A DNA stretch of 64,000 bases from Marinobacter sp. MDS2 (lineage in GTDB: Bacteria > Pseudomonadota > Gammaproteobacteria > Pseudomonadales > Oleiphilaceae), in the NCBI RefSeq assembly GCF_030718085.1, contig NZ_JAVAJF010000001.1, positions 1,860,001 to 1,924,000 on the forward strand. Reading direction: 5' to 3'. Within the stretch, counting starts at the first letter, position 1. Every line of letters begins with the position of its first letter. The position numbers were made by a program, and so were the translations under genes. Under the pieces are notes generated by a model. It was not told where the DNA came from and searched no databases. It saw only the letters and a list, made by a program, of their open reading frames with translations. Positions 1-11,300 of this stretch are shown in pieces.

Positions 1-906
1 GCCAAGCTGATCACCGGTGAAGATGTGGTGATCAAGGTGCAGAAACCGGGTGTGGAAAACATTCTGCTGACCGATCTGAATTTCCTGTACCTGTCCGCCC
101 GTATTCTGGAAACTCTGGCGCCCAAGTTGTCCTGGACTTCTCTGTCCGGGATCGTGGATGAAATCCAGAAAACCATGATGGAAGAATGTGATTTCATCAA
201 GGAAGCCAACAACTTGAAAGTATTCCGGGAATTCCTGGAAAGCACCGGCAACGAAGACGCCACAGTACCCCGTGTGTACGAGCACGGCAGCAGTCGCCGG
301 ATTCTGACGATGGAACGTTTTTACGGTGTACCGTTAACGGATCTGGAGAGCATTCGTGGTTATGCCAAAGATCCGGAACGCACCCTGATCACGGCCATGA
401 ACACCTGGTTCTCGAGCTTGACCCAGTGTGAGTTTTTCCACGCGGACGTACACGCAGGAAACCTGATGGTGTTGAAAGACGGCCGGGTTGGGTTTATTGA
501 TTTCGGTATTGTTGGCCGAATCAAACCAGACACTTGGCAAGCGGTGAGCGATTTTATTTCCGCGATTATGGTGGGTAACTTCGAAGGCATGGCCGATGCC
601 ATGATTCGGATTGGTATTACCCATCGGGAAGTACAGGTTCAGGATCTGGCCGCGGACCTTCAGCGTTTGTACAAGCAGATGGACCGTATGGTGCCGGATG
701 AAAGCGCTTATCTGATGGACCAGGCCGAAGACGACGTAAACCACATATTGATGGATATGGTCAAAGTCGGCGAAAATCATGGCTTGCACTTCCCTCGGGA
801 GTTCGCGCTGTTGCTGAAGCAGTTCCTCTATTTCGACCGCTATGTTCACATCATGGCACCGGAAATGGATGTGTTTATGGATGATCGGCTAACCATGCTG
901 CATTAA
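1..906 (+). CDS. ABC1/AarF-type atypical kinase, 5' partial
   Basis: The reading frame is already open at base 1, so the N-terminal part lies outside the window. The visible 301 residues begin in the ATP-binding region (VVIKVQKPGV) and contain the kinase-like catalytic loop HADVHAGN (near base 439) and the metal-binding DFG (near base 499). These mark the ABC1/AarF/UbiB family, whose best-known members support ubiquinone synthesis. The protein ends about 30 residues after the kinase core, at a TAA at 904-906, without the C-terminal membrane helices of canonical UbiB. It is therefore probably a UbiB-like paralogue rather than UbiB itself. A strong terminator follows, separating it from recF. 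The family call is firm; the substrate is unknown. Confidence 0.85.
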   Translation, partial: AKLITGEDVVIKVQKPGVENILLTDLNFLYLSARILETLAPKLSWTSLSGIVDEIQKTMMEECDFIKEANNLKVFREFLESTGNEDATVPRVYEHGSSRRILTMERFYGVPLTDLESIRGYAKDPERTLITAMNTWFSSLTQCEFFHADVHAGNLMVLKDGRVGFIDFGIVGRIKPDTWQAVSDFISAIMVGNFEGMADAMIRIGITHREVQVQDLAADLQRLYKQMDRMVPDESAYLMDQAEDDVNHILMDMVKVGENHGLHFPREFALLLKQFLYFDRYVHIMAPEMDVFMDDRLTMLH

Positions 907-936
907 CGAGCGAAGAAGCATAGCTTCTTGTACACT

Positions 937-976
937 AAGGCAATGCTGGTGATCAGCATTGCCTTTTGTTTTTTTA
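937..976 (+). terminator. Rho-independent terminator after ABC1 kinase gene
   Basis: A perfect 12-bp stem (937-948 with 954-965, arm AAGGCAATGCTG) and a 5-base loop are followed by a T-rich run interrupted by one G. It ends transcription from the kinase gene 40 bp upstream of recF, so recF probably needs its own promoter or some read-through. Confidence 0.85.
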
Positions 977-1016
977 AGGCTTCAAGTTTCCATCTGATAT
1001 TGAGATTCCCTCCTCT

Positions 1017-2144
1017 ATGGCGCTTGTGAAACTCCAGACTCAGTGGTTTCGAAATCTGGAGCCTGAACCGATTTGGTTCTCCCCTTCTTTTAATCTGCTC
1101 TACGGTGCCAACGGCAGCGGAAAGTCTAGTGTCCTTGAAGCCATCGGGTATTTGGGGCTTGGCCGTTCCTTTCGCATCTCCCGGCATCAGGCTGTGGTTT
1201 CTCACGGACAGAACAAACTCACGGTGTTCGGTGCCTTGGACGCAGGACTCGATGAACATGGAGATGAAGGTGCTGGAGCGGTGGAGCATCGTGTTGGTAT
1301 CTCGCGCGACATTGTCTCGAAAGAAACCTCATTGCGAGTAAATGGCGAAGCGGTTCGTAGCTTATCGTCGTTGGCGAAACGGCTACCGGTTTCGGTTATT
1401 GATCCGGGGGTTTTCGATATTGTTGCGGGAGGCCCGGGTAAGCGCCGGCAGTTTCTCGATTGGTTAGTGTTCCACGTGGAACCTTCGTTTTCATCTATAT
1501 GGCAACAATGTCAGAGAGTGACATCACAGCGGAATCAAACGCTCAGAAATGGTAGAATCGATGAGTCGTTGATGAGGGTATGGGATAATCAGTTTTCCGT
1601 GCTTGCTGAATCCCTCAGCGACACCAGAGCCGCGGTTTTCCACAGCTTTAAAAGTGCCTTTGATGAAGTGCTCAAAGAGCTGGATGCAGGATGGACCGAA
1701 GGCCTTAAGCTCGAGTTTTATCCGGGCTGGGATCGTAGTCATTCTTTAGTGGATGTACTGAAGAATCATCGCGAACAAGAACGCCGAATGGGGCATACCC
1801 TTTATGGCCCAAACCGCGCTGATATTCGCCTGAAAATGGGCGGTCGTCCGGTGGCAGAAACTTTCTCCCGCGGACAACAAAAGACCCTGGTCATTCTGAT
1901 GAAGATTGCCCAAGGCAAGGTTTTGAGTGACTTGGGTAAACAGGTCACTTTTTTACTGGACGATATTAATGCCGAGCTGGATGTCCGTCATCGGATCATG
2001 TTGGCCCGGAAACTCCAGGATTTACGTTGCCAGGTGTTTATTACGTCCATCGAACATCCGGAACCGGACGTGTTGTGGACGGATGGACAAGCGCCAGAAT
2101 ACAGAATGTTCCACGTGGAACATGGAAAATTGACGGAAGAATAA
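1017..2144 (+). CDS. recF: DNA replication and repair protein RecF
   Basis: RecF is an SMC-like ATPase that, with RecO and RecR, loads RecA at gapped DNA and stalled forks. The 375-residue protein has the N-terminal Walker A GANGSGKSS (residues 31-39) and the region after it (VLEAIGYLGLGRSFR) typical of RecF. Near the C-terminus it has the ABC-type signature FSRGQQKTL and the Walker B segment VTFLLDDINAELD. Length is normal (E. coli 357). The ATG at 1017 lacks a good Shine-Dalgarno sequence, but the N-terminus aligns with known RecF proteins. gyrB follows 75 bp downstream, the usual origin-proximal order. What is odd is upstream: an ABC1 kinase gene with a terminator sits where dnaN would be expected. 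Confidence 0.96.
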   Translation: MALVKLQTQWFRNLEPEPIWFSPSFNLLYGANGSGKSSVLEAIGYLGLGRSFRISRHQAVVSHGQNKLTVFGALDAGLDEHGDEGAGAVEHRVGISRDIVSKETSLRVNGEAVRSLSSLAKRLPVSVIDPGVFDIVAGGPGKRRQFLDWLVFHVEPSFSSIWQQCQRVTSQRNQTLRNGRIDESLMRVWDNQFSVLAESLSDTRAAVFHSFKSAFDEVLKELDAGWTEGLKLEFYPGWDRSHSLVDVLKNHREQERRMGHTLYGPNRADIRLKMGGRPVAETFSRGQQKTLVILMKIAQGKVLSDLGKQVTFLLDDINAELDVRHRIMLARKLQDLRCQVFITSIEHPEPDVLWTDGQAPEYRMFHVEHGKLTEE

Positions 2145-2183
2145 ACTGGGTAAGATTGCAGCAGATCCTTTTCGTACTGCTGA

Positions 2184-4634
<2,451 letters not shown>

Positions 4635-4652
4635 TTCGTCAGAACCTCCGGT

Positions 4653-4692
4653 AAAAAAAACGCTGGCCTCCGAGAGGAGCCAGCGTTTTTTT
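4653..4692. terminator. Bidirectional terminator between gyrB and convergent membrane protein gene
   Basis: An A-run, then a stem (AACGCTGGC with GCCAGCGTT) and an 11-base loop, then a T-run. The A-run on one side and the T-run on the other make it work in both directions. It ends gyrB on the plus strand and the gene ending at 4720 on the minus strand. Confidence 0.9.
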
Positions 4693-4719
4693 ATTGCAGG
4701 AGAACATCGAGCCTGGATT

Positions 4720-5481
4720 TTACTTGGAGGACTGTGCTCTCTTCCGCTCTTTTTCTTTCTCTTTTTCAATCAGGTGCGGAGACATGACCTCTTCCAGCGT
4801 ATGACCGGTTAGGCGCCGGATGGTGCGCCACAGGTACCAGAAAATCAGCAGCATCATCACCATGGAAGGAATGGCAATCATCGGGTAACTGACCAACGTC
4901 ATACGCCCCAGCTCTTCGTTGAAGGCTTGTGTCCCGGCCGGGCTCACCACAATCCATTTGGCCAGCACGTAGTTCATGATGGAGGAGAATAGAAAGGTAC
5001 CGGCGAAGAAGTAGCTGGCTTTCAACAAGCGGTTTTCGAACTCGTCCACACTGCCCCGTTCTTCGAGAGATTGGTGGATCTTATCCACATCCAGAACATT
5101 GGGGTTATACAGCAGTGTTCTGACCAACGGGTACTTGGTTCGGGTAGAGATCAACACTGCCAGACCGATTACCGCCGGCACAGCCGCTTCCTTGATGGCC
5201 AACCAGCCGGCATCCAGTTCGAGCAACCCGATACCGCCAGTCAGGGCGACACTGATCAGGCCCAGCAGCGCGATAAAGTTCTTCTTGCGATAGCGGATCA
5301 GTTCAAACAAGCCCCAACTCAGGGGGAATGCCAAACCGATGATCAGTGCGTTCACGCTGCCCAGATGTTCATCGCCGCTGAACTTCATCAGAATGACTGA
5401 AGGGATGACAATACTGACCAGAAGATCAATCCACGGGCGTGGTTGATGATCCGGAATACTCTGGGGATTCGGGGTGGACAT
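4720..5481 (-). CDS. Multi-spanning inner membrane protein, VC0807-like
   Basis: This 253-residue protein has about six hydrophobic segments: two near the N-terminus, two around residues 70-110, and two in the C-terminal half. It ends in a strongly charged tail rich in K, E and R (from about residue 237). The layout and the central SLEERGSVDEFENRLL segment resemble the VC0807 family of uncharacterised proteobacterial membrane proteins; I recognise the family only by memory. No catalytic motif is visible. It converges on gyrB and shares the terminator at 4653-4692. A perfect DnaA box (5091-5099) lies inside the coding sequence. Confidence 0.7.
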   Translation of the reverse strand: MSTPNPQSIPDHQPRPWIDLLVSIVIPSVILMKFSGDEHLGSVNALIIGLAFPLSWGLFELIRYRKKNFIALLGLISVALTGGIGLLELDAGWLAIKEAAVPAVIGLAVLISTRTKYPLVRTLLYNPNVLDVDKIHQSLEERGSVDEFENRLLKASYFFAGTFLFSSIMNYVLAKWIVVSPAGTQAFNEELGRMTLVSYPMIAIPSMVMMLLIFWYLWRTIRRLTGHTLEEVMSPHLIEKEKEKERKRAQSSK

Positions 5482-5611
5482 GATTACCGCCTGATAAATA
5501 AGTCAACGAAAAGATAATGCGTAGCTACAGCCACAAAGGGCTTCGGCAGTATACGACGAATTGAAAGGCCAGGGTAACCGCCCTATTGAGTGGCCCCACC
5601 TGGTTCTGCGG

Positions 5612-5643
5612 GGTATTAAAACGCCGGACAATCGCCCGGCGTA
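5612..5643 (-). terminator. Terminator after the aminotransferase gene
   Basis: On the minus strand a 7-bp stem (ACGCCGG with CCGGCGT, 5636-5642 and 5621-5627) and an 8-base loop are followed by TTTTAAT. It lies 21 bases past the stop codon of the gene ending at 5664. Confidence 0.7.
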
Positions 5644-5663
5644 ATGAGTTAACAATGATTCGC

Positions 5664-6941
5664 TCAGGCACCGGTTTCTTTGAGGCATTCCTCAACGATG
5701 CTCAAGCCCTCTTCCAATACCTCATCCTCAATCGTGACAGGCATCAGAAAGCGCAAGGTGTTGCCAAACATGCCGCAACTGAGCAGGATCAAGCCTTTCT
5801 CTTTGGCTTTCTTGGTAATCGACGCCGCGAGATCCGGAAGTGGTTTGTGTGAATCTTTGCTTTCCACAAGCTCAAAGGCTGCCATCGGGCCGAGGTTGCG
5901 GACATTATCAACGTGGGCGAACTGACTTTGCCATTGCTCGAACCGCTTTCTCAAGGTGTCGCCCAGGCGTTGGCTCTTGCCCAGAATGTCCTCTTCCTCG
6001 ATGACGTCGAACACCGCCAAAGCTGCCGCACACGCCGTTGGGCTGCCGGTGTAGGTACCCCCGAGCGAATTAGGGCCAGAGGCGTCCATTACTTTGTCGG
6101 TGCCAACCACCGCGGAAATGGGCATGCCGTCGGCCATGGATTTCGCCATGGTCATGATGTCTGGCTCAACCCCACTGTGTTCAATCGCAAACAGCTTCCC
6201 GGTGCGGCCGAAGCCACTTTGAACCTCATCAACAATCAACAGGATGTCGTTGTCATCGCAGAACTGTCGCAGCGCTTTCAGAAAGCTTGCCGGTGCGGCG
6301 TAGAAACCGCCCTCCCCCAATACCGGTTCGAGCACAATCGCTGCGGTATCCTGAGCCGGTGAGTCCGTTTTTACGGTCATCATCAGGCCACGCAGAGCGT
6401 CTTCTTCGGATACGCCGTGGTACGGAACGGGATACGGCGCACGGTAGACCAGGCCTGGCATCGGGCCGAACGAGGTTTGGTAGGGAGCGGCTTTGCCGTT
6501 CATGGCCATGGTGAAGAAGGTGCGCCCGTGATACCCGCCATCGAAACAGATGACGTTGGGTTTGCCCGTGGCCGCGCGGGCAATCTTGACGGCGTTCTCC
6601 AGTGCCTCAGCGCCGGAGTTGGCCAGCATGACCTTAGCGTGGCCGCGAACCGGTGTGACTTCGCTTAGCTTTTGAGCCACCTTCACATAGCCCTCGTAAG
6701 GCATAACGGTCTGGCACGTGTGCATCAGTTTATCGAGCTGCGCTTTGACGGCATCCACCACTTTCGGATGGCGATGGCCGATATTGAGAACGCCAATGCC
6801 CCCGGCGAAATCAATCATTCGTTTGCCATCGGCATCCCACAATTCGGCGTTCAACGCGTGGTCGGCAAATTGCTCATTGGGGCTAGCAGCTCCCGCGGCC
6901 ACGTAACGCTCTTTCAGTATTTGCAGTTCCTTGTTGCTCAC
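5664..6941 (-). CDS. gabT: 4-aminobutyrate aminotransferase family (GABA transaminase)
   Basis: A class III PLP aminotransferase, most like GabT, which moves the amino group of 4-aminobutyrate to 2-oxoglutarate to give succinate semialdehyde and glutamate. It shows ANSGAEALENAVKIAR (cofactor phosphate site), the aspartate in VDEVQSGFGRTG, and the Schiff-base lysine in TMAKSMADGMP (about Lys267). The frame extends to a TTG at 6962, but I place the start at the GTG at 6941. GGGGG lies 8 bases before it, and SNKELQILKERY aligns with the usual GabT N-terminus; the TTG has no ribosome site. This gives 425 residues. No succinate-semialdehyde dehydrogenase gene is adjacent, so another omega-amino acid substrate is possible. 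Confidence 0.88.
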   Translation of the reverse strand: MSNKELQILKERYVAAGAASPNEQFADHALNAELWDADGKRMIDFAGGIGVLNIGHRHPKVVDAVKAQLDKLMHTCQTVMPYEGYVKVAQKLSEVTPVRGHAKVMLANSGAEALENAVKIARAATGKPNVICFDGGYHGRTFFTMAMNGKAAPYQTSFGPMPGLVYRAPYPVPYHGVSEEDALRGLMMTVKTDSPAQDTAAIVLEPVLGEGGFYAAPASFLKALRQFCDDNDILLIVDEVQSGFGRTGKLFAIEHSGVEPDIMTMAKSMADGMPISAVVGTDKVMDASGPNSLGGTYTGSPTACAAALAVFDVIEEEDILGKSQRLGDTLRKRFEQWQSQFAHVDNVRNLGPMAAFELVESKDSHKPLPDLAASITKKAKEKGLILLSCGMFGNTLRFLMPVTIEDEVLEEGLSIVEECLKETGA

Positions 6942-7117
6942 GTGTTCATCCCCCTGGTTCAACGCAATGAATGTCTACCTTCAGTGTAGGAAGTACGCCG
7001 CCAGTACACAAACCGACCACGGGCACAGGCCTGCATTCTGAAGTACACTCTGGCGGTACCTGAATAACTTTATCCACAGCCCGAACACTATTTTTCCTAT
7101 GAGTTTAAGGATGCTCT

Positions 7118-8926
7118 GTGCGCGCATACGCTGATAACGATTACCCCGCCGACCACAAACCCGACTGGAAGCTCATTGCCGGGCTTTGGCCTTATCTGGC
7201 CGAATATCGGGGGCGGGTGGCATTGGCGCTGTGCCTGTTGGTGCTGGCGAAACTGGCCACTGTCGCCACGCCGGTGGCGCTGAAATACATTGTGGATTAT
7301 CTGGATCAGACCCAGGCAGCAGATGTGCTGCTGTGGATACCGGTGCTTTTGGTGTTGGCCTACGGTGGCCTGCGCTTTGGCAGTACGTTGTTCAGCGAAT
7401 TACGCGATGCGGTGTTCGCACGGGTGGCCGAACGAGCCATGCGGCGAGTCTCGCTGCGGGTGTTCGAACACTTGCACCAGCGCGAGCTGGGGTTTCATCT
7501 CGATCGTAAAACCGGCGGGCTGGCCCGGGACATTGAGCGCGGCACCAACGGCATCAGTTTTTTGCTCCGTTTCACCCTATTCAACATTGTCCCTACCCTG
7601 CTGGAAATCGTGATGGTAGCGGCCATCTTGTTGGTGGTGTTTAACGTCAGCTATGTGTTTGCGATTCTGATCGCGGTGGTGGTGTACGTGGTGTATTCCA
7701 TCAAAATAACCGAATGGCGTACCCGCTTTGTGCGTGAAGCCAACGCCCGGGACAACGAATCCAATTCACGGGCTATCGACAGCCTGCTGAACTACGAGAC
7801 GGTGAAATACTTCAACAACGAGCGTTATGAGGCGCAGCTCTACGATCAGGATCTGGATAACTGGGAGCAGGCGCGTCTGAAAAACCGGTTGTCGCTGGCA
7901 GCGCTGAATACCGGGCAAGCGCTGATTATTGGCGTTGCACTGGTTGTCATCATGACGATGGCGGTTCGGGAAGTCGCCAGCGGCGAGATTACACTGGGCG
8001 ATTTCACCATGGTGAACGCCTATTTGTTGCAGCTGTTCATTCCTCTGAACGCTCTGGGATTCGTGTATCGGGAAATCCGTCAGGCTCTGGTGAATGTCGA
8101 ACGCTTATTCAAACTGCTTGGGGATAAACCGGCGATTCAGGATGCGCCCGGCGCGAAGGATCTGGTTGTGGATAACTCCGACGTCCGTTTCGAGCAGATT
8201 CACTTTGCCTATCGGCCGGATCGGCCCATCCTTCAGGCCGTAAACTTCTCCATTCCGGCTGGCCATACCGTGGCCGTGGTGGGGGCCAGTGGTGCAGGGA
8301 AATCGACCCTCGCCCGTTTATTGTTCCGCTTTTACGATGTGGATAAAGGGCGCATCAGTATCGATGGTCAGGATATCCGGACCGTGACTCAGGCCAGTTT
8401 GCGTTCGGTGATTGGCGTGGTGCCGCAGGACACGGTGTTGTTCAACGATACCCTGTACCAGAATCTGGCATACGGCCGCCCCGACGCGAGCGAGGAAGAA
8501 GTGCACCAGGCCGCGCGCATGGCGCATCTGGATAACTTTATCCACAGCCTGCCGGAAGGTTACAACACCAAGGTGGGTGAACGGGGCCTGAAGCTGTCCG
8601 GTGGGGAGAAACAACGGGTGGCCATAGCTCGGGTGATTCTGAAAAACCCGCCCATTCTGATTCTGGATGAAGCGACGTCATCATTAGACTCATTGTCCGA
8701 GCAAGCCATCCTGAGCGCGTTGAAAGAAGTCAGCCAGCAACGCACAACCTTGGTGATTGCCCACAGGCTTTCAACGGTGCGGGACGCCAACACCATTCTG
8801 GTGATGGATAGCGGCCAAATTGTCGAGAGCGGCAGCCACAACGAGTTATTAGCACAGGGTGGCTACTACGCTAACTTATGGGAGCAGCAACACAGAAGTG
8901 ACGATAACGCCGAATCAAGCCAATGA
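7118..8926 (+). CDS. Atm1-type ABC exporter, fused membrane and ATPase domains
   Basis: A half-transporter of 602 residues. The N-terminal membrane domain has six predicted helices (about residues 30-330); the C-terminal ATPase has Walker A GASGAGKST (about residue 389), signature LSGGEKQRVA and Walker B ILILDEATSSLD. The domain order and the ERGLKLSGGEKQRVAIARV segment match the ABCB7/Atm1/HMT1 group. In bacteria that group exports glutathione-linked compounds or heavy-metal conjugates; the substrate here is inferred. The start is the GTG at 7118, with TAAGGA six bases upstream. Three perfect DnaA boxes (8167, 8338, 8538) lie in the gene and one (7070-7078) just before it. The stop codon lies inside the left arm of the palindromic element at 8920-9030. 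Confidence 0.9.
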   Translation: MRAYADNDYPADHKPDWKLIAGLWPYLAEYRGRVALALCLLVLAKLATVATPVALKYIVDYLDQTQAADVLLWIPVLLVLAYGGLRFGSTLFSELRDAVFARVAERAMRRVSLRVFEHLHQRELGFHLDRKTGGLARDIERGTNGISFLLRFTLFNIVPTLLEIVMVAAILLVVFNVSYVFAILIAVVVYVVYSIKITEWRTRFVREANARDNESNSRAIDSLLNYETVKYFNNERYEAQLYDQDLDNWEQARLKNRLSLAALNTGQALIIGVALVVIMTMAVREVASGEITLGDFTMVNAYLLQLFIPLNALGFVYREIRQALVNVERLFKLLGDKPAIQDAPGAKDLVVDNSDVRFEQIHFAYRPDRPILQAVNFSIPAGHTVAVVGASGAGKSTLARLLFRFYDVDKGRISIDGQDIRTVTQASLRSVIGVVPQDTVLFNDTLYQNLAYGRPDASEEEVHQAARMAHLDNFIHSLPEGYNTKVGERGLKLSGGEKQRVAIARVILKNPPILILDEATSSLDSLSEQAILSALKEVSQQRTTLVIAHRLSTVRDANTILVMDSGQIVESGSHNELLAQGGYYANLWEQQHRSDDNAESSQ

Positions 8927-9030
8927 GCGGGAAGCCCCGCCAAAACTGTGCGGAGCCATGGATGGCGGAGCTCAAGCGCCACAGGGAAGTGCCGAAGGAG
9001 CGTGTTTTGGAGGGGCTTCCCGCTCATTGG
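8920..9030. repeat. Palindromic element A: conserved 71-bp core with private arms
   Basis: A perfect 19-bp inverted repeat (8920-8938 and 9012-9030, CCAATGAGCGGGAAGCCCC) flanks a 71-bp core at 8940-9010. The core begins CCAAAAC and ends GTTTTGG, which pair and extend the stem. It also holds a small hairpin GCCAT-GG-ATGGC at 8955-8966. The same core, with three substitutions, recurs at 42844-42914 with unrelated arms. The element lies between two convergent genes, and each arm contains the stop codon of the gene running into it. There is no T-run on either side, so it is not a standard terminator. Confidence 0.9.
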
Positions 9031-11300
9031 CGTCTCGGAACCCCGTTATCCATAAGCCGAAGCGCCAACCCTGAAGCGCGAACCACCCGCTGGTTAACTG
9101 CTTCGCTGAGCACCTGAGCATCGCCGGTGATCAGACTGAACCAATGCCGGGCCCGGGTGATCCCGGTATACACCAACTCTTTCGTCATGACCGGGCTGAG
9201 CCGATCGGGCAGCACCAGGCAGGTGTGGATAAACTCCGACCCCTGAGACTTATGCACAGTCATGGCGTACACCGTTTCCAACTGCTGCAAACGGCTGGGA
9301 GCAATCCAGCGAATGCCTTGTGTGCCATCGCCGCTCGGGAACGCCACCAGTCTGCTCTCTATGGGCTGGCCGTTGGCGTCTTTATCCCAGGTGACCCTGA
9401 AGGTAATCCCGATATCTCCGTTCATCAGGCCGAGGTTGTAGTCATTACCGGTAATCAGCACCGGCCGGCCGTGGTACCAGGGGTGTTGTTCCTTGATCAG
9501 ATGTTGCGCACGCAAATGCTCTTCCACCCGTTCATTCAAACCTTCCACACCCCAAGGGCCGCGGCGCAAGGCACACAGAATCTGAAAGTCGTTGAAGGCC
9601 GCCAGCACCTGCGATGCCAACGCATCCCACTCCTCGCGGGGACTGTCGGCAGTGAGCCTATGGCCATTCATCATCGTCAGATAGTGGTGATAGCCGACCG
9701 GAGCCGCGAGTTCTAAGTTATTCACAACCCTACCCTGCCCGGCATTGCGAAACGCCTCCGGTGTCCCGGTGATCGCGTGCTGGCAAATTTGCTGCAGTGT
9801 GGTGTCAAGATCGGGCTTTGGCGTGTCGCCGTTGAGCCAGATCACGTCATCGAAGCCGGCTTTCCACATGTTCTGGCGCATCGAGTTATCCACAGCACTG
9901 TTGTTAACCGCTTCGGATAACGCGCGAATACCGCTGCCCTCCTCAAAACGGTAACTCTTGCGCAGCATTGCCACGGCCTGGTCCAAGGCGTGCCCCTTGG
10001 CGTCGATCAAGGACTCCGGCAATGGTGTACCGGTCATGGCCGCCAGCCAGGCCGACGTGTCGGGTGTGTAATGGCCTTCGTAGGCGCGCTGACACAACTC
10101 GCCCAACACAGCACCTGCATCCACCGAGGCTAGCTGGTCTTTGTCGCCTAACAGAATCAGTTGCGCCTGAGCTGGCAGAGCATCGAACACCGAGGCCATG
10201 AGATCGACATCCACCATGGACGCTTCGTCGATCACCAAGATATCCACCATTAACGGATTGTCCTGGTGATGGCGGAACTTGCGGGTGTCTGGCCGGCTGC
10301 CCAGTAGGCGATGCAAGGTAGTCACCTTGGTTGGAATATCATCTTGATATAGGCCGCCAGGTAGCTCGGTCAGGGGCAAATCGCTGACCGCGCCAGCAAT
10401 GGATTCGTTCAGGCGCGCAGCGGCTTTACCCGTTGGCGCTGCGAGGCGAATGCGGTATTTGCGCCCGGCTCGTTCCGGCGATTCACCTGCGATGGCTTGC
10501 AATGCCGCCAGCAGCTTCACCACGGTGGTGGTTTTGCCGGTGCCGGGACCGCCGGTGATCACCGAAAAGCGGCTGCGAGCAGCCAGCGCACACGCCAGTT
10601 TTTGGTAATCAATGTCTTCGCTTGATTTGAACAGCGTGTTCAATGACTGGGAAAGGGTGCGTGCTGCAGGTGAGTCGGGTTCTGCCACCGGTGATGGCAA
10701 CGCCAATCGCTGTTCAATGCCCTCGGCTATTTTTTGCTCGTAACGCCACAGCCGACGCAGGTAGAGCCGGCCGTCGGTCAGAATCAGCGGAGAGATACGG
10801 CTGCCGTCACTGACCGAGAGGGATTTCGACAAGGCTGATACGCAATCCTGCAGTGTGATTCGGGCCAGAAGATCCGCCGGTTTCAGGTGCTGCAATTCTG
10901 ACTGTTCAGCTGAAATCGAGTTATCCACAAGAGTCGTAGCCGCGGCTGACGGTTCCTCCGGCGGCAATGACAAGGTGGCATCGGCGTCGGCCAGCAACGT
11001 GGCCAGATTAATACACACATGGCCGCGGCCCACTTGGTGGGAAATCAGTGCCGCTAGCAGAAACACCAAGGGCGGCAGTGATTCCCCCTGCTCTTCGGAC
11101 AAATCCCGAAGCAAGCGGGCAAAACCCAGATCCAGCGGCCGAATCCATTCCGCTTGCTGCCAGTGTTCGAGCAAGGCATCGACGTTATCCACATGGGCTA
11201 ACAGTCGAGAGTTATCCACAAAGGGTTTTATCGGCTCCACGGTGGTGTCGTCGCCCAAGTCCATGGTCATTTGCTGGTCATGGTTACGGGTACGGCTCAT
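9024..11300 (-). CDS. recD: RecBCD exonuclease V, subunit RecD
   Basis: RecD is the fast 5'-3' SF1 helicase of the RecBCD complex, which processes double-strand ends for recombination and degrades foreign linear DNA. Walker A GGPGTGKTTTV lies at about residues 250-260, Walker B in LVIDEASMVD, and the C-terminal motif VYAMTVHKSQGSEF completes the helicase core. At 758 residues it is longer than E. coli RecD (608), mainly in the N-terminal third. That part contains three Val-Asp-Asn triplets (28-30, 37-39, 125-127), each encoded by an exact DnaA box. Its ATG overlaps the recB stop by four bases (ATGA), so translation is probably coupled. Its own stop lies in the right arm of element A. Confidence 0.95.
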   Translation of the reverse strand: MSRTRNHDQQMTMDLGDDTTVEPIKPFVDNSRLLAHVDNVDALLEHWQQAEWIRPLDLGFARLLRDLSEEQGESLPPLVFLLAALISHQVGRGHVCINLATLLADADATLSLPPEEPSAAATTLVDNSISAEQSELQHLKPADLLARITLQDCVSALSKSLSVSDGSRISPLILTDGRLYLRRLWRYEQKIAEGIEQRLALPSPVAEPDSPAARTLSQSLNTLFKSSEDIDYQKLACALAARSRFSVITGGPGTGKTTTVVKLLAALQAIAGESPERAGRKYRIRLAAPTGKAAARLNESIAGAVSDLPLTELPGGLYQDDIPTKVTTLHRLLGSRPDTRKFRHHQDNPLMVDILVIDEASMVDVDLMASVFDALPAQAQLILLGDKDQLASVDAGAVLGELCQRAYEGHYTPDTSAWLAAMTGTPLPESLIDAKGHALDQAVAMLRKSYRFEEGSGIRALSEAVNNSAVDNSMRQNMWKAGFDDVIWLNGDTPKPDLDTTLQQICQHAITGTPEAFRNAGQGRVVNNLELAAPVGYHHYLTMMNGHRLTADSPREEWDALASQVLAAFNDFQILCALRRGPWGVEGLNERVEEHLRAQHLIKEQHPWYHGRPVLITGNDYNLGLMNGDIGITFRVTWDKDANGQPIESRLVAFPSGDGTQGIRWIAPSRLQQLETVYAMTVHKSQGSEFIHTCLVLPDRLSPVMTKELVYTGITRARHWFSLITGDAQVLSEAVNQRVVRASGLALRLMDNGVPRRQ

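Noticed and set aside
8859..9074. Small frame through element A
   Set aside because: The reading frame is made by the repeat core and changes at the arms; a similar stretch appears at element B only because the core is repeated.
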